A stretch of DNA of 64,000 bases, from assembly GCA_000277445.1 (NCBI GenBank), contig AJWJ01000036.1, forward strand, positions 1 through 64,000, read 5' to 3'. The DNA comes from Polysphondylium violaceum. Lineage: Eukaryota > Evosea > Eumycetozoa > Dictyosteliales > Dictyosteliaceae. A program made the position numbers and the translations under genes. The notes beneath the pieces were generated by a model. The model saw only the letters and a list, made by a program, of their open reading frames with translations. It did no database searches and was not told the DNA's origin. How positions within the stretch are numbered: position 1 is the first letter of the stretch; every line of letters begins with the position of its first letter. Below are positions 44,175-55,800 of this stretch, one piece after another.

Positions 44175-45058
44175 TTATCTAGAGTAATTATTTGTTGGTG
44201 GTTTACTATATTTAATATTATTATGTTAGTAAATACTCAAAGCCTTTGAAAATGTTTACGAATAAATACATACTTTGATTTCTTATTCATATATTGTCTA
44301 TACTCTCTCTTTGTTTGAACTTTTACAGCACCAACTTCATTTCCTTTAACCTTTTTACCTTTAGTTGATGAAAAATCGATTGGAATTCCCATTTTCTCCA
44401 TCATTGCTCTAGTTTCTGGATCTAATCCATCATCTTCCTCCTCTATATCTTCTTGGGCCATATCTTTTGGATTCTTATCTTGTTGATCTTTTTTATTTGC
44501 CGATGATCTATTTTTAATTTCTTGAATTTTACTAGGTTTTTTAGAATTGTTATTATTATTACTATTATTGTTTTCTATTTTTTCTCTTTTTCTATCTCTA
44601 CTATTACTTCTGCTTCTATCTCTGGCATTATTTTTTCTATCATTACTTCTACTTCTACTTCTACTATTACTACTATCTCTGTATCTTTTTTTATCTGATT
44701 GCGGTGTTCTTTTATCTTTGGGTGGACTCCTTGATCTTGAAGGTGATCTTCTTCTACTATCTCTACCATCTCTACTATCCCTATAATCTCTATCCCTATT
44801 ATCTCTATAGTCTCTACTGTTATTGCTATAATTTCTATTATCTCTACTATCTCTATCTCTACTATCCCTACTATCCCTCTCTCTATAATCTCTATCCCTA
44901 TAGTTATCTCTATGATGAGAAGATGGTCTTGATTCTCTTTCTTTTCTTTCTATTTCTCGTAATTTACTTCTTTCTCTCAAATCCATATAACTTTCTTCTT
45001 TAATCATGCCCTCCTCTTCATCAGGCAAGTCTTTATATGACCTTAATCTATCACCCAT
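44175..45058 (-). CDS. snrnp27: U4/U6.U5 tri-snRNP 27 kDa protein (SNRNP27)
   Basis: Exons 45058-44274 and 44205-44175 give 271 aa. The N-terminal two-thirds is an Arg/Asp/Ser-rich RS-type domain with many RD, RDSRD and SRSRS repeats. The conserved C terminus reads MEKMGIPIDFSSTKGKKVKG, then KVQTKREYRQYMNKK, the hallmark of SNRNP27, a tri-snRNP protein acting near the U6 and 5' splice site in the spliceosome. The last 31-nt exon replaces a false tail (YVFIRKHFQRL) with NKPPTNNYSR, similar in position to the N-R-P-L end of the human protein. Phosphorylation of the RS domain is likely. Confidence 0.88.
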
Positions 45059-45360
45059 TTTATTTGGTAAAGTTTATAATAAACAAGAGTTTATTTTCTT
45101 TATTTTGTTTGATGAAAATTTTTGAATATTGCCAAGATTTTTTTTTCAAAAGTTATTTATAATATTTTACATTGTTGCAGATGATAGTACTTAAGAAAAA
45201 AATAATAAATACATAGTCCACAAGTGTTTGATGTTTTTTTTAAAAATATAATTCAAAACAGAGAGATATAATTTATTTTGTCATTATCAGAGATTCTTAA
45301 AAGATTGGCCAATATTCCAGTCCTCATTGAAATGTCTAGACAGCATTCAACCTGCTGATA
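45059..45360. other. Spacer with coding-like GC-richer strip
   Basis: 45059-45270 is AT-rich. 45280-45360 continues the frame of the small gene at 45361-45573 beyond its stop on the minus strand. Confidence 0.4.
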
Positions 45361-45573
45361 CTAGCAAAGATTATTTAATCTTAATGCTGAAAGGAAACTG
45401 TGTTTAAACCAATGTAAAGTTTAAAAAATCAATAAAAAGTAAAAATACAAAAACTAACCTGAAGTTTTTCCTGAAAATAACATATATCCAATCAAATAAT
45501 CAACCAAATCACTGAAATAGCATTTCAATAAAGATAAATTCTCTGTAAAGTTAGTAGAATATGGAATTTTCAT
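45361..45573 (-). CDS. Small novel protein, about 46 aa
   Basis: Exon 1 is 45573-45459 (38 codons beginning MKIPYSTNFTENLSLLKCYF, then SDLVDYLIGYMLFSGKTS). A good intron follows (donor GTTAGT, pyrimidine-rich acceptor CCTTTCAG), and exon 2 (45386-45361) adds ALRLNNLC before a TAG. Past that TAG the same frame stays open for 35 more codons (YQQVECCLDISMRTGILANL and onward). The open start, splice signals and composition support a gene, but I do not recognise it and the true C terminus is unsure. It is divergent from the LYR gene, with 158 bp between starts. Confidence 0.45.
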
Positions 45574-45731
45574 TTCATTTTAAAATACGTGTCATATGCA
45601 TCTGCGAAACACAAACATAAATTTACACAAAAAAAAAAAATAAAAAAAAAAAATTATAAAAAAAAAAATTATTGTTGCATTCTGTATTTGTGAATAATAA
45701 TAAAGATAATTATTACCACTATTTAAACACG

Positions 45732-46023
45732 ATGAATACAATAGCAACCCCAACCGTTCAACAATTGGTTCAAGCATATAGACAAATTATTAGAAAAGCT
45801 AATAAAGAATTAAAATATACAAATTTTGAATACTTTAGATTTAGAGTTAAAAGTTCATTTAAAGAACCTGTTGAAACTGATTATATTAAAACTAGAAAAT
45901 ATCAAGTATGTAATATATTATAAAAGCACCATTCTATATATCTATGACTCATTCATTCTAATCATTTACACTATATAGGATGCCTTATATTTGATTGATA
46001 ATAATTTAGGAAATGTTTTATAA
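45732..46023 (+). CDS. LYR-motif family small mitochondrial protein, 72 aa
   Basis: Exons 45732-45905 and 45979-46023. The sequence has LVQAYRQIIRKANKEL, then FEYFRFRVKSSFKEP, a spaced helix pattern of the Complex1_LYR superfamily (Leu-x-x-x-Tyr-Arg followed by a basic Phe-containing helix). Members are small matrix proteins that, with acyl carrier protein, help assemble respiratory complexes or Fe-S clusters. Which member this is cannot be fixed: the size suits LYRM-type assembly factors or ISD11-like proteins. The last exon is 45 nt (DALYLIDNNLGNVL). Confidence 0.65.
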
Positions 46024-46336
46024 AAGCAAATTGTCTAGGAAAACAACAACCCCAACACAACCAATAGCCTTGTAAATAAATCAATAAGTAATAAATAACA
46101 TATATATCTTTAAAGATAGAGATAGAAAATGTAAATGATCGCAAGTTGTTTTTTTTTTTTTTTTTTCTAAATTATGAAGTTCTTTGCTCGCTTCACCCTC
46201 CTATTGTTGGGGAGTTTTTTTTTTTTTTTCTAATTTTTTTAAATTTTTCACTGCAGAAAAATAACGCGCGCCCCTATTTGTATAATAATATCATTCGTGT
46301 GCCTCACTTACTACTATATATATATAACACCACAAG
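46024..46336. other. CCT5 promoter region
   Basis: T runs of 20 and 14 nt flank short C-rich pieces; a GC-rich spot at 46263-46275 (ACGCGCGCCCC) lies about 65 bp before the CCT5 start. No gene seen. Confidence 0.55.
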
Positions 46337-48157
46337 ATGAGTTTAGCATTTGATGAATATGGTCGTCCATTTATCATTATCAGAGAACAACAAGCAAAGG
46401 AAAGAGTAAAGGGAATTGAAGCACTCAAATCCCACATTCTTGCCGCAAAGACTATTGCCAACATTATGAAATCATCATTGGGTCCCAAGGGTATGGATAA
46501 GATGATTGTCAGTCAAGATGGTGATGTTACAGTAACCAACGATGGTGCAACCATTCTTGATAATATGCAAGTTGACAATCAAATTGGTAAACTTTTAGTA
46601 CAACTCTCAAAATCACAAGACGATGAAGTTGGTGATGGTACCACTGGTGTCGTTGTGTTGGCTGGTTCATTACTTGAACAAGCTGAATCACTCATTGAAA
46701 AGGGTATTCATCCATGTCGTATTTCAGAAGGTTATGAAGTTGCCTGTAAAATTGCAACTGAACATCTTAAATCTATTTCCGATAGAATTGAATTCTCTAA
46801 AGAAAACTGTGAACCATTAATTAAAACTGCTATGACTTGTTTAGGTTCTAAAATGTAATTATTATTATTCTTATTATTAGATTTATAGATATATCTGTAT
46901 CTATAGATTTAGATTTATAATCCGAGATTTGTGAAAGATATACTAATATATCTATTTAAATATATATATAGTGTAAATCGTTATCATCGTCAAATGGCAG
47001 AAATTTCAGTTAGAGCAGTATTATCAGTTGCTGATTTAGACAGAAAGGATGTTAATTTAGAAAATATTAAAATGGAAGGCAAAGAGGGAGGTAAACTCGA
47101 AGACACTCAACTTATCAAGGGTGTTATTATTGACAAGGGTATCAGTCATCCACAAATGCCAAAGACAATCAAAGATGCTAAAATTTGTTTATTAACATGT
47201 CCATTTGAACCACCCAAGCCAAAGACCAAGAATTCTATAGAGATTACAAATGCAGAGGATTTCAAGAGATTGGGTGAGATTGAACAACAATATTTTATAG
47301 ATATGGTAGAAAAGGTTAAAGCCACTGGTGCCAATTTAATTCTTTGTCAATGGGGTTTCGATGATGAAGCCAATCATTTGTTACTTCAAAATGGTTTACC
47401 TGCCGTCCGTTGGGTTGGTGGTTTGGATCTCGAAAAGATTGCTATGGCCACTGGTGGTCGTATCGTCGCTAGATTTGAAGATGTATCTGCTGATAAATTG
47501 GGTCATGCTGGTTTGGTTCGTGAAATTGGTTTTGGTACTACTCAAGATCGTTATTTAAGCATTGAAGAATGTCCAAATACAAGTGCCGTCACTATTTTTG
47601 TTAGAGGTGGTAATAAAATGGTATGTAATAATAATAATAATAATAAGAATAAGAATAATAACATTGACACCATCATATTACTAACACATCCTATATATTT
47701 TATACAGATTGTCGAAGAAGCTAAAAGAAGTATTCATGATGCTTTATGTGTCACTCGTAATTTAATTAGAGATAATCGTATTATTTATGGTGGAGGTTCA
47801 GCAGAGATTAGCGCAGGTATCAAGATTTCATCCAAAGCCGATGAAATTGCCACTGTTGAACAATATGCAGTCAGAGCATTTGCCGATGCTTTGGACGCCA
47901 TTCCATTGGCTTTGGCCGAAAACAGCGGTCTTGCCCCCATCGAAACCTTGGCTGCCATCAAAGCTCAACAACTCAAAGACAATAATCCAAGACTTGGTGT
48001 CGATTGCAACGCTAGAAACACAAACGATATGAAAGAACAACATGTATTTGACACTCTCCCAGGTAAAACTCAACAACTCCTTTTAGCCAACCAAGTCGTA
48101 AAGATGGTACTCAAGATCGATGATGTCATCAAACAAGGTGCTGAATCTGATGAATAA
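46337..48157 (+). CDS. cct5: T-complex chaperonin subunit epsilon (CCT5)
   Basis: Exons 46337-46854, 46972-47620 and 47708-48157 give 538 aa, the usual CCT length. Start [19 protein letters not shown] matches CCT epsilon. Group II chaperonin motifs: [39 protein letters not shown], and near the end [31 protein letters not shown]. The subunit is part of the eight-membered cytosolic ring that folds actin and tubulin using ATP; the Asp in GDGTT is the catalytic residue. Exon joins restore [14 protein letters not shown] and [12 protein letters not shown]. Confidence 0.97.
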
Positions 48158-49378
48158 ATAAACGTGTTTAGATTTAAAAAAGGAAAATAAAAGAAAAAGA
48201 AAAAAAAAATTAATATATTATATATGGAAGAAAGTCGGTGCGTTCACACTCTATTCTGCCGCGATTGTGTTTATCTTTTTTATCTTTATGGATATTAGTT
48301 TTAAAAATAATATATTAATATATTAATTTATTATTTCTTCTGCATCACCAGTGAATGATCGTCATCATATTGTGGAAATTCATTCGATGATAATGAAGAG
48401 TTCAAATACACTCTTTTTAAAATATCTAAAGGCCTAGTGCCAACAAATTCATTGGAGCACAGGATTAAGTATATGTATTATAATAAATTATTACATTTAA
48501 TTATATTATTATTATAATCAATGTACTCCTTGTTTTCAAAGATGTAAGTATCTCGTGCTCCACACAAGTATATAATATATAGTATTTTGTATATCACATG
48601 TGATGTTTGGTGCATTTAATCTCTAACAAGATATTTGTTTGTGTATGAAAAACTATCAAAAAGGAATCTAAACATAGACCCATATGGAAGGAGGGCAAAA
48701 CCCTTTTTATTAGGGAGTGGGGTGAGTGGGTGTCAATTTGGATCATGTGTGATGCCAGTTAGAATTTAGGATTTTTTTGTCAAATGCAAATCGTGTAGAG
48801 ACCAAATTTTTAGATGATGCTCGATATTTTTTAGTAAAAAAGTGGGTGACTGAAAAATTTTATTTTTTTTAAAAATTTTTTTCTAGTATTTTTTTTTTTT
48901 TTTTTTTTTTTTCAGATATTTTCAAAGTGTGCACCAAACAATTAATTTTTTTTTTCAAAAGCTATACACACTATCTTCTTCTTTCTTTATTGTCTCTTTT
49001 ATTCAGATTTATATTTGATAAGGACACACCCCACACATAAAAGAAGCAAAGAAGAAAAGAAAGAAATAAAGGGAAATAGACCTGTGATCATCATAAATAC
49101 ATAGTGCCATTCTCTTTTTTGTTTTTATTTTATTTATTTATTATCACACATTACCATATTTAAATATCTTGTTGTAGTATTAGACACATTTTCATCTCAC
49201 AACTAGATGTTGTAAACCCATTTTTTTTCAAAAAAATTAAAAATTGTATATTTCCCCACCACCCCCTTCACTTTCCAGCATTGTAGTTTTACCATCATCA
49301 CCTCATCATCATCATCATCATCGCCATCATCATAAATACATCTATTAGTAATCGTTTTCTACATATATACATATCATC
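48158..49378. other. Intergenic region with orphan coding-like island
   Basis: 1.2 kb. The island at 48331-48480 is listed separately. Around 48225-48275 there is a short GC-rich piece (GTCGGTGCGTTCACACTC). The rest is T-run-rich promoter sequence leading to the neurofibromin gene, with CATCAT repeats in the leader. Confidence 0.5.
48331..48480 (-). pseudogene. Orphan coding-like fragment
   Basis: On the minus strand about 49 codons are open, with LDILKRVYLNSSLSSNEF and QYDDDHSLVMQKK before a stop; no start codon. A TAG just before the Pro-Leu-Asp could be a splice acceptor. The plus strand is also partly open here, so the reading is uncertain. It could be the last exon of an unseen gene or a remnant. 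Confidence 0.25.
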
Positions 49379-49775
49379 ATGATGTCTTCACCCACTGCAG
49401 AGTATGAAGAAAAGTTGATTTCAGATTTAATAAATAGAATAAATGTACAGGTATGTTGTGGAAATGTGATGCACGCATTGTTTTAAAACACATGCACACG
49501 TGTGATCTAATCTAATCTAATCAAATATTTTGTTATAAATCTATCTCTAGATAAAATTACACAAGATCAATGGTGGATATCAAACTCAAGATCAAATTCA
49601 ACAAGAACATATTCGACAATATAATGAGAATACATTGGTTCATCTTAGTGCAGGTAAACTAATGATTGTAGCAAATGGATTGGCCGAGTCATTAGAAAAT
49701 TTAATAAAGGTAAATATATCACATGTGATATCAATAAAAATAGTAACAGAGTATGTTTAGATACGCAGGTGTAAC

Positions 49776-49807
<32 letters not shown>

Positions 49808-52800
49808 TTCTATAGAGAAAAGATAATAAAGATGAAGCCAATGAACATAATTCATGGGCTCAAGCTCATATATTGGATCTTTTAGCAAGATGTATGGCTT
49901 ATCAATGGCAACATATTGTATGTATATAGTAATGATGAGTGATGATGATTATCTTTTAGTTGTTTGTTATTAATAAATTTATAATAAACCAGAAATCACA
50001 ATTTAGAAATGTACAAGGATTGGATGAAAAAGAAGCTATTAGAGTAAGTACAATGATACAATGATACAACATAGATAATAAATATATTAATTATGAATAA
50101 CATAGTTAAAAGAAAAAGAAGAACAAATATTACCACCACCATTAGAAGAATCGCTAGCCAAATTAATTCAAAGTCATTGTATGAATTGTTTAATGAGATC
50201 AATTAATAATAATGAAGTAGAATTACAAGAGAGTTCAGGTAAAGTGATATTTCAACTATCAGCAACCAATTATGAAACAGTGAGCGGAAAGATTACAGAA
50301 ATTATTCATGCAATCGTTACAGGTAAAGAGACAGAAGAACTCACCAACCAATTCTATCTCATCGAACACATGAATCTCAATTCAAAGAGACTCTCTGAAC
50401 TATTGGAAAAGATTACAAAGTCTGCCAATCATTTTAAAAAAGATAAACAACAAATGATCATTTCGCAAGTGATGAAAAAGGCCGTTTGGAATTGGATCGA
50501 CAACTATCCCATGGAGTTTGTAGCATTATGTCAGAGTTGCGAACGATTGCCCGGCAACCCCGACGTTTTGTTTGATATATTGGACGGCTGGGCGAAAAAG
50601 ACCACACACAAGAACCATTTTTGGCCCCTTCAAACCATGTTGTTGATCTTGTGTCCCGACATTATGCTCAAGATCTACAAAGACAAGAGTCCCGATTTTG
50701 CCTCCAAGGAAAAGTTTTTAGATACATTAAAGAAATCGCTAAAGGTGCCCAAGTTGGCCGATGTGGCCGCCGTGTGCTATGTCGACATTTGCAAGGCCTC
50801 CACCTTTGTGTCCAAATCTGATATGTCGGCACTCCGTTATATTGTTCCAGCCATCGAGACCGAGCTTAAGGAGCGTCTGTTTGGCAATCAGCGTGTGCCA
50901 GAGGGTCCCAACGAGCTGGACCTCATGACCGATTGTTTAGTTTCCTCTTTTAGAATTTCACCACGTAAGGTAACCACTTTGATACCCGACTGCTTGAACC
51001 CCGATTCACCTCCACACTTTAAGATGGTGTTGGTCAAATCATTACTTCGTATTGCACGTGAGGGTAGCAGTCTTCCTTGGAACCCCACCATTGTCGACGC
51101 CTACAGTCTTGTCGCAGGTCCTCTTCGTACTCTCTTTCAAGACAATCTTCAATCGGTGAGAAACTACTCGGCGCTCAAGAATGCCTCAGATAAGAAATCC
51201 AAATCCCAATTTGAAAAGGTGGCCTTTGATACACAGGTGATGACCTTTTTGATTCAGCTCTTTTTGGCAGACCCCAACCTCCCTCTCTACTCTTTAAAGA
51301 CCCCTGCACAGGATCTCGAGGAGATTAGAAACATCATCATTGGTCTGTGCTACTGTTCCTCGCAGTTTAACTTGCCTGAGATATCAGACGTCGCCGCCGA
51401 GACCCTCTTAAAGTTTCACAGTCCCTCCAACATTGAGAGTTGGTCCGCCAAAAACATGATCAATGGCTTCTGGGAGATTAGTTCAGCAGTCAACGTGTCG
51501 TTGGCCAATACATTGATTGAGCAAAAAGAGATTAAAGCCGAGCAGATTCAAAAACTAGTGACCCTCTTGGAAGAGATCTTGATTCGTAGAAATCATTTCC
51601 TCGAAAAGTATAAAGAGAACCTCAGACCCGAGTTGGCCGTACGTGATGTGCGTTCGCAAGGAAACACCAAACTCGAGGTTGCGCTACTCATCCACCTCTG
51701 CTCCTCAGAGCCCGACATTTGCTCCAAGTGTGCCACATGCTTTGGTTTGTTATGTGAAGAGATTGAAATCCTCGGCGAGATGGACGAAGTCAACAGCATC
51801 GTGTCCAATTACGCCGTGTACAAGAAGCTCTCTACAGCAGGTATTCTCCAAACTGGTAGACAACATCAACAAAAGGTCATTCGTACACTATTGAGAAGAA
51901 TAGAGGTGCAAACCACAGGTAACTTTGCCGCATGGGAGGATGTCTATTCACGTTGGAATGCCCTGACACCGGTACTCTTGTACAATGACGAGTTTAACAA
52001 TAACAACAAAAAGGTGTCGTCGTCCAACGCCATTCCACGTCCATCGACATTGATTGCCATGGATAAAACACCCACCGACGTCAAGCAAGAGTGGCACAAC
52101 GCCCTTGGTTTCCTTTGTGGTCTCAGTGCCATTACCTTTAACAAAGAGACCACAGTCAAGGTGTCTACCCAGCTCGGCGAAAACAGTAAACTCAGACCCA
52201 ATCTATTGCAAAAGAAACCCACCTCTTTTGAAAAGACTGTCAAGGTGATCGACAGCTTTATGGACGAGTTAATGGAATTGATTGTCAGTGACAATGCATT
52301 TATTAGAGAGACTGCCATGTCTTTGATTGGTACAGGCTTGTCTCCCGCCTCCTACTCATATCTCTTCCGTCATCTTCAAGCCGAGCTTCAAAGTTTCTTT
52401 GGCGATGCAGGTCAGTTGGAGGTCAACGATAGATACACATTGTTTGTCGACCAAGCCATTGGTATTGTTAAACATATTCTAGATCTCTCTCACGAAGCCG
52501 ACGATTTATCCATGGTCACCTCTTTTGAAGGCCTCATTCTCTTGATTGTACGTTATCTCAATCACTTGGTCCAATCAACCACCTCATTAAAGATTAAAAA
52601 GAACTTTTGCTCCTTGCTCGAGGTGATGATGGTCAAGCGTCAATATATCTCTTTCTCCAAGGAGACCGAGTTTCGTAATGCACTCGTGGAAAATGTCATT
52701 GAGTGGACCAGTGATTTCAACAAGACATCGTTGTCGACCAGCGGTGTCGACTCGAGTCGTATCGATATCCAGTTGGTCAACGACCCTACATCCAAGAATG

Positions 52801-55800
52801 AAATCAATCTCATGAAAAAGCTGCTCAAGGAGGTCGATGTTGCATGTATCACCACCATGGCCTCGCTCTTGCGTGGTCTTGTGCTCTCGACCGCCGGTGG
52901 CGAGATTGACGACGCCGCTTCGACCCAACAACACCAGCAACAGGCCAACAACAAGTTTGGCAAATACTTTACCTTTTTCACCACCCTGCTCACTCGTTGC
53001 AAGCAAGACGGCGAATCACCACCCCAGTTGGCAGAGTATGCCATCAGAAGTCTCAGCAACATGTTGAATGCCAACATTCACTCGGGTATAGAGTATTTTG
53101 TTCGTATGGGCTATCACGAAGACTATGAGACCCGTTCTGCTTTCTTGCGTGTCATTGCCAACATCCTCAACCAAGGCACCGGCTTTGACGTGTTGGAAGA
53201 TGAAAATTCCTCTGATCGTTATGAAAAGTTTGTCGAGTTGCTCTTGGAGCCCGACTATTACTGCGTGTTGGGTTTGGGCGAGATTACCCAAATCACTGAA
53301 GCCGATGAGGTGGCCAAGGTGTTGGTCAACTTTTTCGAAGCCAACGACAAGACCATGAGCATTTTAAAGGCTGTCATCCAACACGAGGTAAACTCGACCG
53401 AGAGTGCCAACACCTTGTTTAGAAGAAACAGTGTTGCCACAAAGATGCTTGCTGCCTACACCAAACTCATTGGCGGACCTTATCTCAGAACCACCCTCTA
53501 TCCCGTCATTAAAACATTGCTCAACAACACTAGCTCCATGGAAATTGATCCAGGCAAGATTACTTCGGGCGATGACATTCAGGCCAACACCAATGCACTC
53601 ATTTCTCTCACCAAACAATTTATCACTGCCATTCAAGAGTCGACCAATAGCATGCCTGCTCCCTTTAGAGAGATTTGCAACTACATCTCCAAAGTTGTCA
53701 CTGAAGCCTTTCCAGGCAATGAAAAGATGGCCATTGGCGGTATCATGTTTTTAAGATTCATTTGTCCCGCCATTGTGTCGCCAGAGAGCTTTGGCATTGT
53801 CACCACTGGTACCCTCAGCAGAGAGACTCGTCGTGCGTTGGTGCTCACCACCAAGGTGCTTCAAAATCTTGCCAATGGCCAGATGGGTGTCAGAGAGACC
53901 TATATGAGTGGATTGAATGCATTTGTCAATGAAAATATGAAGACCATTGACGACTTGTTTGACTCGTTCACCATCCTCTCGACTGGCACTGACGCCTCGA
54001 CCATTGTCAAAACCAACATCACTGAAGAACAACGTGATGAAGACGTCATTCTCTTGCACACACACTTTAGCTTTGCCTTGGAAAAGATCACCAAACAGAT
54101 CTCTGTCAACTTTAATCAAAAAGAAGTTGGCGATCGTCTCACTCAAATCCTCCAAAGACTTGGCCCACCCCCTGATCTCCAAGACGCCAAAAAGAAATCA
54201 AACAACCTCGTTCGTTCCAATCAAACCAGTGGCAAGACCACCAGCAATTTCTACGAAGACTTTATGTTGCGTTTTGGTAACCTCAACACCGAGGCCATCA
54301 AGCAGAAAAAGATATTTTTTAAACACGGTATCACCAAAGAGAAGCATCCCGTTTTCTACTATATTGCCCGTCGTTTTGAAGGAAACATTGACATGGAGCA
54401 TCTCCTCTTCCACATCCTCAAAACCGTACAAGACAGTATTCGTCAACCATTTGTGTTGGTCATTGATTGCACATTGATGGGCGTCGAACATCAAATCCCC
54501 ATCCCCTGGTGTACCACCTGGCTCCGTCATTTCCCCGACGCCGCCACAGAGAATCTCAAGCAAATCATTATTGTCAATCCCAATCATGCATTCAAAAAAT
54601 ACTCTAAACGTTTGGGTAAATTGGTTGGACGTGCTGGTAAAAAGATTGTATATATATTGAATCCCGTGAAATTCTATGACATTATCCCTGAGAATGAATC
54701 TGGTCTGCCCTCGTCTAGTGTTGCCGTCGAGTCTGATGTCAAATCCACATTTTCACCCGTGCTCAAACTCTCGGGTCAGTATGCCGAAAAGAATGTCACC
54801 CTCAGAATAAGCACAGATTTGCTCCAGTTGGTGAGTATCAATGCTCACACTATCTTTGGCAAACCCACCGCCTTGATTGATTTGTTCCACATTAGCAGTG
54901 TGTTGGATATCAACAGATCGGCATTTGATGATGATCAAGAGTTTATCATTAAATACGACTATAACGGTATCAAGACCATGACTCTTCGTAGTCCATATAT
55001 CCAACAAATCATCCAAGCCGTCAACCAATCCAAAGCTCGTTGGAAGTTGAGCAAGCCAGACTCCAAGATCTCGAATCGTGTGTTTAGACCCCAAGATATT
55101 CCAGGCACATTGCTCAACGTGGCACTATTGAACCTTGGTAGCACCAGAAATGCTCTTCGTGTAGCTGCCTATAATATGTTGTCTGCTTTGTGTAGAAATT
55201 CAAACTTTTCTCTCAAACTTCAACTCCTCGAAACCAATGGCCTTTGTATTCCAAAGAATAGTACTCAATTTGTGATTAGAGTAAGCGAAAAGTTGGCAAA
55301 GACCGAAAAGGCCCTCACATTGGAATTCCTTTCCGAGTGTTTGTATGGCATAAAAAAGGCATCTGCTGTTGCCAAGTACTTGGTATTGGATTACATCTCG
55401 CCTTGGATTCCTAATCTAGAGATATTTTGTCACAAATCTTCGACAGACATTCACAGTAGCAGTGAGGAAAAGTATCAAAAGACAATCTCTGTCATTAATT
55501 CCCTCATTGATTTGTCCATCACTGAAACCTCTATGAAGGCGTCGATTTTGTCCAAGGTATGGGAAACTTTTGGTCGTCAAGATCCAGAGTTGGTCAATAT
55601 CGCCCTCAAGTGTTGTCTCAAGAAATGCTTGGAATCTGGATTTGGTGGAAATGCTTGTGAATTGTTTGGTGAAATGATTTCATCCATGGCTGCCGAATCA
55701 CCACAATTGGTGAGTGGAAAGATTATCAGCAAACTATTAAAACTCCTTGAAAAGACTGGTGAAGTGCCCGTACACGAACTCTCTGAACACACTCTCTGGT

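Noticed and set aside
44547-45003. Leu- and Tyr-rich plus-strand frames
   Set aside because: They are antisense readings of the Arg/Asp/Ser repeats of SNRNP27.
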